NCBI GenBank assembly: GCA_964405405.1
Contig: CAYONT010000054.1
Location: 1 to 11,599 of the forward strand
Length of the DNA: 11,599 bases
Origin: CAMCYM01 sp964405405
GTDB taxonomy: Bacteria > Bacteroidota > Bacteroidia > Flavobacteriales_D > Sanyastnellaceae
Reading direction: 5' to 3'
Part shown: positions 1 through 6,695 of the stretch, piece after piece
Layout of the letters: each line of letters opens with the position of its first letter
Numbering within the stretch: the stretch's first letter is position 1
Notes under the pieces: generated by a model
What the model was told of the DNA's origin: nothing
Databases searched by the model: none
What the model saw: the letters and a program-made list of their open reading frames with translations, nothing else
Made by a program: the position numbers and the translations under genes

Positions 1-1043
1 CGCAGCCCCCGCAGAATCTGCCCCACCAACCCCGGCCCCTCAAACACCAACCCGGAATACACCTGGACCAGCGACGCCCCCGCCTCCAACTTCTCCCGCG
101 CGGCCTCCGCCGAATCCACCCCACCGACCCCGATGATCGGGAACGCCCCCCCCGACCGGGGGGGCCGGTACCGCCCCACCGCCGGGGAGGGCGCCCGCCG
201 GGGCGCCCCGCTCAACCCCCCCGCCCCCATCGCCTCCACCCGGGCCCGCTCCGTGCGCAGCGACCCCGGCCGCTCCACCGTCGTATTCGTGGCGATGACC
301 CCCGCAATCCCCGTCTCCGCGACCAACGCCACGATGTCGTCCAGCTGCGCGTCCGTCAAGTCCGGCGCGATTTTCAAAAAGATGGGCCGTTGCACCCGCT
401 GCGCCAAGTTCTCCCGCTGCAGCGCCCCGAGCAGCGCCCCGAGCGGTTCGCGGTCCTGCAGCGCCCGCAGCCCCGGCGTATTGGGCGAACTCACATTCAC
501 CACGAAGTAATCCACCCCTTCATGGAGTGCGCGAAAGCAGGCCAAATAATCCGCAACCGCATCCTCATTCGGGGTGTCCTTGTTCTTGCCGAGGTTCCCA
601 CCGACCACGAGCCCGGCGGGCCGATGGCGCAACCGGGCCGCCAGCGCTTCGACGCCGCCGTTGTTGAAACCGAGTCGGTTGATGAGCGCGCTGTCGAGGG
701 GCAACCGGAAGAGCCGGGGCCGGGGGTTGCCCGGCTGCGCCCGCGGCGTGACCGTCCCCACCTCCACAAACCCGAACCCCAACGCCGCCATCTCCCGCAA
801 CCAGCGACCCTCCTTGTCGAAGCCCGCCGCGAGCCCCACGCAGTTGGGGAACCGGATTCCCGCCACCTCAACTGCGCCCGCGCCCGCCGCGCCCGCCGCG
901 CCCGCGCCCCGCAGGAACCAAGCCCGGAAAACCCGCGCCGCCCCTGGAATCCGCACCACCACCGACCACAACCCCATCGTCCAACCGTGGGCGCGCTCCG
1001 GGTCCAACCGGAAAATCAACGGCTTCAGCACCTTGTACAACAT
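1..1043 (-). CDS. pyrD: Dihydroorotate dehydrogenase (quinone), class 2; C-terminal end cut by the window
   Basis: Oxidises dihydroorotate to orotate in pyrimidine synthesis, using FMN and passing electrons to membrane quinone. The minus frame is open without interruption from the ATG at 1043-1041 to the window edge, 347 codons, so only a few residues are missing (family about 335-350). Residues 1-45 form the amphipathic N-terminal extension of membrane-associated class 2 enzymes. AAGFDKEG (72-79) is the FMN-site signature, NRLGFNN (about 121-127) follows, NVSSPNT (183-189) carries the catalytic serine region, and IIGVGG near residue 305 is the C-terminal FMN phosphate loop. The stretch after GGLSG, usually PL..ST..I, reads PRRAPSPAVGRY: same length but altered, in an extremely GC-rich part with C8 and G7 runs. 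It diverges from the next gene across 105 bases holding a DnaA-box-like site. The family assignment is firm. Confidence 0.96.
   Translation of the reverse strand, partial: MLYKVLKPLIFRLDPERAHGWTMGLWSVVVRIPGAARVFRAWFLRGAGAAGAAGAGAVEVAGIRFPNCVGLAAGFDKEGRWLREMAALGFGFVEVGTVTPRAQPGNPRPRLFRLPLDSALINRLGFNNGGVEALAARLRHRPAGLVVGGNLGKNKDTPNEDAVADYLACFRALHEGVDYFVVNVSSPNTPGLRALQDREPLGALLGALQRENLAQRVQRPIFLKIAPDLTDAQLDDIVALVAETGIAGVIATNTTVERPGSLRTERARVEAMGAGGLSGAPRRAPSPAVGRYRPPRSGGAFPIIGVGGVDSAEAAREKLEAGASLVQVYSGLVFEGPGLVGQILRGL
145..165. repeat. G/C homopolymer hairpin inside pyrD
   Basis: A run of eight C (146-153) and a run of seven G (158-164) are arranged as an inverted repeat: 145-152 pairs perfectly with 158-165 around a five-base loop. 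It lies in the pyrD coding region just before the codons for the IIGVGG loop. The reading frame is intact. Such runs are prone to slippage and to sequencing error; no function is claimed. Confidence 0.7.
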
Positions 1044-1070
1044 GCCCCAAAGGTAAACGCGCGCCGGGCT

Positions 1071-1091
1071 TGTGGATAAACCTGTGAAAAC
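1071..1091 (-). promoter_or_regulatory. DnaA-box-like pair upstream of pyrD
   Basis: The minus strand carries TTATCCACA (1079-1071), an exact match to the high-affinity DnaA box of E. coli. A second, degenerate copy (plus-strand TGTGAAAAC, 1083-1091) starts twelve bases away in the same orientation. The pair sits 28-48 bases upstream of the pyrD start, in the divergent gap. It could couple transcription to DnaA, or be coincidental. The surroundings are not AT-rich, so an origin of replication is unlikely. Confidence 0.35.
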
Positions 1092-1130
1092 CTCGCACTT
1101 CCCCCCGCGAGCAGTCGCAGCCTGTGCCTT

Positions 1131-1138
1131 TAGATTTG
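1131..1138 (+). promoter_or_regulatory. Bacteroidota -7 box (TAnnTTTG) before the 203-residue gene
   Basis: TAGATTTG matches the TAnnTTTG -7 element of Bacteroidota promoters and ends ten bases before the ATG at 1149, predicting a very short leader. No clear -33 TTTG is present at the usual 19-21 base distance, so the call is tentative. Confidence 0.35.
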
Positions 1139-1148
1139 GATTCCAACC

Positions 1149-1760
1149 ATGAGCTACTTGGGAATCATCGAACGTTTGGCCAAACGAAAGCTCACAGAAG
1201 AGCAGGTGGCCCAGATTTTTGTCCACACCACGATGGAAATGATGGAGGCGGGTTGGCCGGACATTGCCGACTTCCTCAACGAGCACCCCGGATTCGTCCA
1301 GTCGCCGGAACTCGACCGGGAGGACTTCGGTCGCTTCCTCATCATCTCGGTGGTCGGCAACATCCAATGGATTCCGCGCTACTTCGACAACGGCGTGGAC
1401 CGGCACATCGTGCAGCGCATCTGTGCGAAGTTTGCCCGCATCCTGGACATCCCCACGGACGAGTTTGTCCGCAAGGTGAACCAGTACCGCCATTTCATCA
1501 AGTCGGTGAACCACCCGTCGAAGAACATCCTGCGCGGCATGACCCGGGCGGTCTTTTACAAGTACAACCTGAACCAATTCCAGGTGGAGTACTTCCGGGA
1601 CCTCAACTCACCGGATCCCAACATCGAACGGCAGCTCCAGAAATTGATGGAGAACTTCCTGTGGGACTGGCAGGAGTTCAACAACCAGTACCGGGTGGTG
1701 AAGGGAAGCGACGGGGTGGAGCAGGCCTCCGAGGTCGCCCACATGGACTTGTTGGGCTGA
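1149..1760 (+). CDS. Hypothetical protein of unknown function, 203 residues
   Basis: I do not recognise a named family. The protein has no signal peptide and no membrane segment, so it is probably cytoplasmic. It is rich in aromatic and charged residues and looks mostly helical: MSYLGIIERLAKRKLTEEQ (1-19), then FLIISVVGNIQWIPRYF (63-79), a DEFVRKVNQYRHFIKSVN segment (104-121), and a C-terminal part ending in FLWDWQEFNNQYRVVKG (170-186). The tail after 187 is acidic and likely disordered. The start at 1149 is chosen because a -7-like box lies just upstream and because a plus-strand frame beginning at 1124 has low-complexity shadow content. It diverges from pyrD and converges on smpB with no spacer: its TGA (1758-1760) abuts the smpB stop. 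Its even, non-repetitive composition argues that it is a real gene. It could be a lineage-restricted housekeeping protein. Confidence 0.8.
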   Translation: MSYLGIIERLAKRKLTEEQVAQIFVHTTMEMMEAGWPDIADFLNEHPGFVQSPELDREDFGRFLIISVVGNIQWIPRYFDNGVDRHIVQRICAKFARILDIPTDEFVRKVNQYRHFIKSVNHPSKNILRGMTRAVFYKYNLNQFQVEYFRDLNSPDPNIERQLQKLMENFLWDWQEFNNQYRVVKGSDGVEQASEVAHMDLLG

Positions 1761-1763
1761 TCA
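1758..1763. other. Stop-to-stop junction of convergent genes
   Basis: TGATCA joins the TGA of the plus-strand 203-residue gene (1758-1760) to the TGA of smpB on the minus strand (1761-1763). There is no intergenic base between them, so any terminator of either gene must lie within the coding sequence of the other. Confidence 0.9.
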
Positions 1764-2204
1764 GTCGTCCCCGCGGGCGGCTGCGCGCTCGAGGTCCTTG
1801 TCTTTGAGGGAGTCCCGCTTGTCGTGCAGCTTCTTGCCCCGGGCGATGGAGATATCGAGTTTGGCATACCCACTCGAAGCGATGTAAAGCTTTGTGGGAA
1901 TGATGGTTACGCCCACGTCTTTCATCTTCTTCTGCAACTTCTTCAACTCGGTGCGTTGGAGCAGCAACTTGCGCGGACGGCGCGGATCGTGGGCCACATA
2001 GCCGGCGTTCGCGTACTCCGCGATGTAGAGGTTGAAGACGAAGAGTTCGTCACCCTGAAACCGACAGTAGGCTTCGGTGATGCTGGCCTTCGACGCCCGG
2101 ATGGACTTGATTTCCGAGCCCATGAGCTGGATGCCCGCCGTGTACGAATCGGTCAGAAAGTAGGAGTAGGCGGCTTTCTTGTTTTTGATTTCTACGGCAG
2201 GCAT
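1761..2204 (-). CDS. smpB: SsrA-binding protein SmpB
   Basis: Binds tmRNA and delivers it to stalled ribosomes for trans-translation. The 147 residues match the family's usual length (about 145-160). Visible family features are the N-terminal strand MPAVEIKNKKAAYSYFL (1-17), TAGIQLMGSEIKSIRASKASI (22-42; the usual TYEAGIVLTGTEVKSLR-like signature), the FVFNLYIAEY region (55-64), HDPRRPRKLLL (72-82), and the basic C-terminal helix ARGKKLHDKRDSLKDKD (121-137) that enters the decoding channel. The ATG at 2204-2202 is chosen because it begins the conserved MPAVEI start. The same frame stays open far upstream, but only because it is antisense to a GC-rich gene. It is divergent from the first arylsulfotransferase-like gene (45 bases between starts) and convergent with the 203-residue gene. 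No ssrA (tmRNA) gene is seen here. Confidence 0.97.
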   Translation of the reverse strand: MPAVEIKNKKAAYSYFLTDSYTAGIQLMGSEIKSIRASKASITEAYCRFQGDELFVFNLYIAEYANAGYVAHDPRRPRKLLLQRTELKKLQKKMKDVGVTIIPTKLYIASSGYAKLDISIARGKKLHDKRDSLKDKDLERAAARGDD

Positions 2205-2208
2205 GGCA

Positions 2209-2216
2209 CAAAAGTA
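2209..2216 (-). promoter_or_regulatory. smpB: Bacteroidota -7 box directly before smpB
   Basis: On the minus strand 2216-2209 reads TACTTTTG, an exact TAnnTTTG match, ending four bases before the smpB ATG. If used, the transcript would start at or next to the start codon and be leaderless. There is no clear -33 TTTG at the expected distance, which lowers confidence. Confidence 0.4.
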
Positions 2217-2249
2217 GGCGGCGCGGTGCTGTAACTTGCGCTGCACAGC

Positions 2250-3992
2250 ATGGAAAACAAAGCTTCGAAGGGAATGGGCAGGGCCGCGACAGTGCTCGCC
2301 GCGCTGGCAGCGTTTGGAACCGCGGTCATCCCCGGACTCGCCCCAGTGGCCACAGCCCAAACCGTGGGAACGCTGTTCCACAACCCGGAAGCGTTTTCGG
2401 GTGCGGTGCTCTTCGCGCCGACGTCCTCGGACACGACGTATCTCATCAATCCCTGTGGCGAGGTCCTGAACCGCTGGACGAGCGAGTTCAACCCGGGAAT
2501 GTCGGTGTACCTGACGCCCGAGGGCGATCTCGTCCGGGCGCAACGGCTGCAGTCGGCGTTCTTTGCGGGGGGCGGCATCGGCGGGGGCTTCGAACGGCGG
2601 GACTGGGCAGGGAACCTGCTCTGGAGCGGGACGTACGCGAACGACACGGTGCATGCGCACCACGACTTCGTGTGGATGCCCAATGGCCACCTGCTCATCG
2701 TGGCGTGGGAGGCGCACGACGGGGCGGAAGCGATCGCGCGGGGACGGCTGCCGGAGCTGACGCCGCCGGTGGTTTGGTCGGAGCGGGTGGTCGAGCTGGC
2801 GCCGCTTGCAGGGGGCGGGATGGAGGAGGTTTGGGTTTGGCGGGCGTGGGACCACTTGGTGCAGGATACAGACCCGGCGCTGCCGGGGTATGGGGCGCCA
2901 TCGGACTTCCCGGGGCGGTTCGATGTCAACTTCGAGGCGGTGGCCAGCGGGGGCGGGATGGGACCGGGCGGGGGGGAACTGGCGGCAGCGGATTGGATGC
3001 ACGTGAACAGCATCGATTACCACCCGGGCCTGGATCAGGTGGTGCTGGGGAGCCGGTATTGGAACGAGGTGTGGGTCATCGACCACAGCACCACGACGGC
3101 GGAGGCGGCGGGGACGGTGGGCGGCGCTGCGGGCCGCGGGGGGGAGGTGTTGTACCGGTTCGGGAATCCCGCCGCGTATGGTCGGGGGACGGAGGCGGAC
3201 CGGCGTTTCTTCGGGCAGCACGATGTGCAATGGGTGCCCGAGGGACTTCCGGGTGCGGGCGACCTGATGGTTTACAACAACGGGTTCCAGCGGCCGGAGG
3301 GGATGTACAGCACGGTGGAGCAGTGGACGCCGCCGTTGTTGCCGGACGGGACGTATGCGCTGGAGGCCGGGGCCGCGTATGGGCCCGCGTCGATGGCGTG
3401 GGTTCACGGCGGCCCCGGCGAGGGGGCCTTTTATTCGCCCAATGTCTCGGGGACGCAGCGGCTTCCGGATGGGGCGACCCTGTATGCCGTCGGGGCCTCG
3501 GGGCGGCTCTACGCAGTCGATGCGGCGGGGAACCTGCTCTGGCACTACGTCAACCCCACCGGGGGGCTGGGCGCGGTGCCGCAAGGGAGTCAGCCCATTT
3601 CGAACGGGGTCTTCCGGGCCCAGTTTTACAGCTGGGACTTCCCGGGGTTCGTGGGCCGCGACCTGACCCCCGGCGCCCCCATCGAGCCCGGCGCCACCGC
3701 CTTGCCCTGCCCGCCCCTCGTGGGCGTGGCCGACCCGCAGGGCACCCCATCCCTGGCTGTGGCGCTCTTCCCCAACCCCGCCACCACGTTGCTTGAACGC
3801 TCCCCCGTCGCCGGCGAACCCGTCCTGCGGTGGACAGCGACCGACCTGACCGGCCGGCACATCGCAGAGGGCCTTTGGTGGGAAAACACCGCCTTGGATG
3901 TCACCGGTTGGCCCCGGGGGGCGGTGGTGGTGCATATATTTGGCCTGCAAACGCCTGCGCTTCCTGTTGTATTTCGAATGCTCTTGTTATGA
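2250..3992 (+). CDS. Secreted arylsulfotransferase-family beta-propeller with T9SS sorting domain (first of a tandem pair)
   Basis: Belongs to the arylsulfotransferase (ASST-like) propeller family, which in studied members moves sulfate between phenolic compounds. The 580 residues begin with a signal peptide (cleavage likely after ATAQ, 34-37). The propeller (about 38-480) shows the Bacteroidota-type motifs INPCGEVLNRW (66-76), HAHHDFVWMPNGHLL (135-149), WDHLVQDTDP (200-209), DWMHVNSIDYHP (248-259), VWVIDHS (274-280), YRFGNPAAYGRG (302-313) and QHDVQW (323-328). His251 and His324 sit where E. coli AssT His252 and His356 are expected. I see no convincing match to the sulfohistidine His436, so transferase activity is uncertain. 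The C-terminus (502-580; FPNPA, DLTGR, DVTGWPRGAVVV) is a type A T9SS sorting domain, predicting export and surface attachment or release. The stop overlaps the next start (ATGA, 3989-3992), indicating translational coupling. Confidence 0.88.
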   Translation: MENKASKGMGRAATVLAALAAFGTAVIPGLAPVATAQTVGTLFHNPEAFSGAVLFAPTSSDTTYLINPCGEVLNRWTSEFNPGMSVYLTPEGDLVRAQRLQSAFFAGGGIGGGFERRDWAGNLLWSGTYANDTVHAHHDFVWMPNGHLLIVAWEAHDGAEAIARGRLPELTPPVVWSERVVELAPLAGGGMEEVWVWRAWDHLVQDTDPALPGYGAPSDFPGRFDVNFEAVASGGGMGPGGGELAAADWMHVNSIDYHPGLDQVVLGSRYWNEVWVIDHSTTTAEAAGTVGGAAGRGGEVLYRFGNPAAYGRGTEADRRFFGQHDVQWVPEGLPGAGDLMVYNNGFQRPEGMYSTVEQWTPPLLPDGTYALEAGAAYGPASMAWVHGGPGEGAFYSPNVSGTQRLPDGATLYAVGASGRLYAVDAAGNLLWHYVNPTGGLGAVPQGSQPISNGVFRAQFYSWDFPGFVGRDLTPGAPIEPGATALPCPPLVGVADPQGTPSLAVALFPNPATTLLERSPVAGEPVLRWTATDLTGRHIAEGLWWENTALDVTGWPRGAVVVHIFGLQTPALPVVFRMLLL

Positions 3993-5887
3993 AAAACCTG
4001 CTCCTTCCTCGCTTGCTGACGGTCCTCGGGGCCGCTGGTTTCCTGGCCTCCGCCGTCCTGGGCCAAACCCCGAACACAGTGGGCACCATCACCTTCACGC
4101 CCAACGCCGTGGTGCCGGGTCTCACGCTCATCTACCCGCACAACCAAGCAAATACGAAGCTCATCAATTTCTGCGGGGAGGTGGTGCACGAGTGGGTGGG
4201 TGAGCCCTCGAATCGCCCGGGCAATTCGGCGTATTTGTTGCCCAGCGGCGACCTCATCCGCACGCACCGCCCGGCCTCCACGGCGGGCAATCCCATCTGG
4301 GCAGGCGGCGGTGGGGCCACCATCGAACGGCTGACTTGGGAGGGGGAACTGGTCTGGAGCTACACGCTCAATGACGCGCAAGGCCGCTTCCACCACGACT
4401 TCGCCATCAAGCCCAACGGCAATGTGCTGGCGATTGCCTGGGAGGCGTACGACTCACTGGCCTGCGTGGAAGCGGGCCGCAACCCGGAGCTCCTGACGTC
4501 TGCCGGCCTCTGGTCGGAGCGCATCGTGGAACTGCAGCCGGACGGGCAGGGCGGGGCGACGGTGGTGTGGGAGTGGAAGCTCTGGGACCACCTCGTCCAA
4601 GACTTCGATCCCACGCGGGCGAACTACGGCGTGGTCGCGGACCATCCGGAGAAGGTGGACATCAACTTCGGCACGCCGAGCGTGGTGCCCGCCGACTGGG
4701 TTCACATGAACAGCATCGATTACAACCCCTTGAACGACCACATCTTGCTGAGCGCACCGACGTTTGATGAGATTTGGATCATCGACCGGAGCTTGCTGAG
4801 CACGGGCGAACTCAAGTGGCGCTGGGGCAACCCCGCCGCATACCAAATGGGCGGCCCCGAAGACCAGAAGCTCTTCTACGAGCACGACGCGAAGTGGATC
4901 GACGCCCCGTTCCAGATGGGTTCGCCCCACTTCGGCAAAATCGGGGTGTTCAACAACGACATTCCGAGCGATGAAGGCCCTTACAGCGCGCTGCAGGTGG
5001 TGAATCCGATTTACGATGACTACCTCAACGAGTACAATTTCTCCGACGGAACGTTCGAGCCGGCGGACTTCGATTACACCTGGACGGCCACGCCGCCGCA
5101 GGGGATGTACAGTTCCGGGCTCTCCAGTTTCCAGCCGTTGGGCAACGGGAATACGTTGGTTTGTGTAGGCCGAACCGGGCTCATCACCGAACTCACAGCC
5201 CAGGGAGATACCGCTTGGGCCTACCGGGTGCCTTTGCAGAACGGCATGCCGGTGGCGCAAGGGACGCAGCTGGCTTCCAACGCGAACTTGACGTTCCGGG
5301 CAGACCGCTACCCTGCGGGGTTCCCGGCGTTCCAAGGGCTCGACCTGAGCTCGGGTGAGGTGATGGAGCTCAACCCGTCGCCGGTGCCCGCCTGCGTTCC
5401 TTGCGCCGTGGCGATTGCGGTGGTCACGGAGCCGGGAGCGTTCGCTGCGGTGGAGGTCACGGGGGCATCGGGCGCGGTCGTGGTCGAATGGCTCGGTGCA
5501 GATGGCTCGGTGCTCCACACGGGGCTCGAATGGACGAATCCGGAACCGGGCGCGCTCACGGTGACGGTGGTGGCCACGGACGCCCTGGGCTGCTCCACGT
5601 CGCTCACGCTCGAGCTGCTGCCCAATGGGGTATCTGAGCACGAAGTAGCGGGCTGGCAGGTGTACCCGGTTCCTGCCCACGACCGACTGACGGTCCAGGC
5701 CCCGGCAGCAGCGGGCCTCCGCCCCTGGTCGCTGGTACAGGCCACGGGACGGGTGGTCGCCCAGGGCACCCTCGCCCCCGGCCAGTCCCGCCTCGACCTC
5801 GACGTGCAGGGCCTCCCCGCCGGCACGTACTGGATGGTCCTCGAAGATGCGAACGGCCGCCGCGCCCGCACGGTGGTCCTCCAATAA
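3989..5887 (+). CDS. Secreted arylsulfotransferase-family beta-propeller with Ig-like linker and T9SS sorting domain (second of the pair)
   Basis: Paralogue of the preceding gene, 632 residues. The ATG at 3989 is chosen because it opens a classical signal peptide (MKNLLLPRLLTVLGAAGF, cleavage after LGQ26) and overlaps the previous stop as ATGA; the frame is open for 53 codons upstream, but this would precede the signal peptide. Propeller motifs repeat those of the first copy: INFCGEVVHEW (59-69), FHHDFAIKPNGN (134-145), WDHLVQDFDP (199-208), DWVHMNSIDYNP (236-247), IWIIDRS (262-268), WRWGNPAAY (277-285), YEHDAKW (297-303), FQPLGNGNTLVCVG (381-394). Residues 469-547 form an Ig-like or SprB-like repeat with TVVATDALGCS, absent from the first copy. 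Residues 558-632 (VYPVPAHDRL, DVQGLPAGTYWMVL, RTVVLQ) are a type A T9SS sorting domain. It is probably exported, on the cell surface or released. Substrate unknown; sulfotransfer is a family inference and is weakened by the absence of an obvious third catalytic histidine. Confidence 0.88.
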   Translation: MKNLLLPRLLTVLGAAGFLASAVLGQTPNTVGTITFTPNAVVPGLTLIYPHNQANTKLINFCGEVVHEWVGEPSNRPGNSAYLLPSGDLIRTHRPASTAGNPIWAGGGGATIERLTWEGELVWSYTLNDAQGRFHHDFAIKPNGNVLAIAWEAYDSLACVEAGRNPELLTSAGLWSERIVELQPDGQGGATVVWEWKLWDHLVQDFDPTRANYGVVADHPEKVDINFGTPSVVPADWVHMNSIDYNPLNDHILLSAPTFDEIWIIDRSLLSTGELKWRWGNPAAYQMGGPEDQKLFYEHDAKWIDAPFQMGSPHFGKIGVFNNDIPSDEGPYSALQVVNPIYDDYLNEYNFSDGTFEPADFDYTWTATPPQGMYSSGLSSFQPLGNGNTLVCVGRTGLITELTAQGDTAWAYRVPLQNGMPVAQGTQLASNANLTFRADRYPAGFPAFQGLDLSSGEVMELNPSPVPACVPCAVAIAVVTEPGAFAAVEVTGASGAVVVEWLGADGSVLHTGLEWTNPEPGALTVTVVATDALGCSTSLTLELLPNGVSEHEVAGWQVYPVPAHDRLTVQAPAAAGLRPWSLVQATGRVVAQGTLAPGQSRLDLDVQGLPAGTYWMVLEDANGRRARTVVLQ

Positions 5888-5915
5888 CACCGCCTCCAGC
5901 CCCTACCCTGACCCC

Positions 5916-6695
5916 ATGGCAGACTTCATTCGCACCGAGGACTCGGGCGGCATCCGCACCATCATCCTCGACCGGCCCGAGTTGTTCAACAGCTTCAACC
6001 GGGTGATGGCCTGGTCCTTCCAAAGCGCCCTCGATGCGGCGGCCCACGACGATTCCGTGCGCTGCGTGGTCATCACGGGCGAAGGAAAGGCGTTTTGTGC
6101 AGGCCAAGACCTGAAAGAAGTGACTTCACCCGACGCCCCCGAATTCCGGGTCATCGTCGAGGAGACGTACAATGCCACCGTCCGGCGCATCCGCTCCATG
6201 AAGAAACCGGTGGTGGCGGCGGTCAACGGGGTGGCTGCTGGGGCCGGGGCGAACCTCGCCCTGGTCTGTGACTTGACGATTGCCAAGGAATCGGCGGTAT
6301 TTGTGCAGGCGTTTTCGAAAATCGGTCTCATCCCTGACAGCGGGGGCACGTGGTTGCTCCCCCGCTTGGTGGGCATGCAGCGTGCCGCTGCATTGGCCTT
6401 CCTGGCGGACCGCGTTTCGGGGACGGAGGCGGCAGCGATGGGCATGATCTACCGGGCGGTTCCCGATGCAGACTTCGACGGGGAAGTGCTCGCGCTGGCC
6501 ACCCGGCTGGCATCGCTGCCCACGCGGGCGCTGGGGCTGACGAAGCTGGCCTTCGATGCGTCCTGGTCCGCGTCCCTCACCGACCACCTCGGCGTGGAAT
6601 GTGACCTCCAGGTCGAGGCGGCAGCGTCCGAGGACTGCCGGGAAGGGGTGGCGGCGTTCCTCGAAAAGCGGGACGCCCGTTTCACCGGCAACTGA
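5916..6695 (+). CDS. paaG: Enoyl-CoA hydratase/isomerase, PaaG type
   Basis: Crotonase-fold enzyme of 259 residues, most like PaaG, the 1,2-epoxyphenylacetyl-CoA isomerase of aerobic phenylacetate breakdown. The oxyanion-hole segments are AFCAGQDL (59-66) and NGVAAGAGANLAL (104-116). SKIGLIPDSGGTW (134-146) contains Asp141 at the position of the essential PaaG aspartate, and the C-terminal SEDCREGVAAFLEKR (238-252) is typical of this subgroup. The ATG at 5916 starts the normal family N-terminus; an upstream in-frame start at 5847 would overlap the previous gene and add low-complexity residues. It follows the second propeller gene by 28 bases and overlaps the next start. No other paa genes are visible, so a general beta-oxidation-type isomerase or hydratase role is also possible. 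The fold is certain, the exact substrate is not. Confidence 0.88.
   Translation: MADFIRTEDSGGIRTIILDRPELFNSFNRVMAWSFQSALDAAAHDDSVRCVVITGEGKAFCAGQDLKEVTSPDAPEFRVIVEETYNATVRRIRSMKKPVVAAVNGVAAGAGANLALVCDLTIAKESAVFVQAFSKIGLIPDSGGTWLLPRLVGMQRAAALAFLADRVSGTEAAAMGMIYRAVPDADFDGEVLALATRLASLPTRALGLTKLAFDASWSASLTDHLGVECDLQVEAAASEDCREGVAAFLEKRDARFTGN

Noticed and set aside
1..1043. pyrD as a pseudogene or frameshifted gene because of its homopolymers and altered loop
   Set aside because: Codon-by-codon translation on the minus strand shows no stop or frameshift and the length fits the family; the altered stretch aligns without gaps.
390..1079. Plus-strand open frame over pyrD
   Set aside because: Antisense to a complete, motif-rich pyrD reading frame; composition is low-complexity Arg/Pro.
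1071..1091. Replication origin at the DnaA-box pair
   Set aside because: Only two boxes, no AT-rich unwinding region and no dnaA or other origin-linked genes nearby.
2205..3950. Minus-strand open frame continuing upstream of smpB for about 580 codons
   Set aside because: It is antisense to the first arylsulfotransferase-like gene, rich in Arg/Pro/His as expected from high-GC shadow frames, and has no recognisable domain. The smpB family start is at 2204.
3860..3992. Frameshift at the end of the first arylsulfotransferase-like gene, suggested by its odd last residues (VVFRMLLL)
   Set aside because: The sorting-domain pattern (FPNPA, DLTGR, DVTGWPRG, final basic/hydrophobic strand) continues to the stop, and the ATGA overlap with the next signal peptide is natural.
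4454..5890. Minus-strand 478-codon open frame
   Set aside because: Shadow of the second arylsulfotransferase-like gene: Arg/His-rich composition, no motifs. The plus frame has signal peptide, propeller motifs and T9SS domain.
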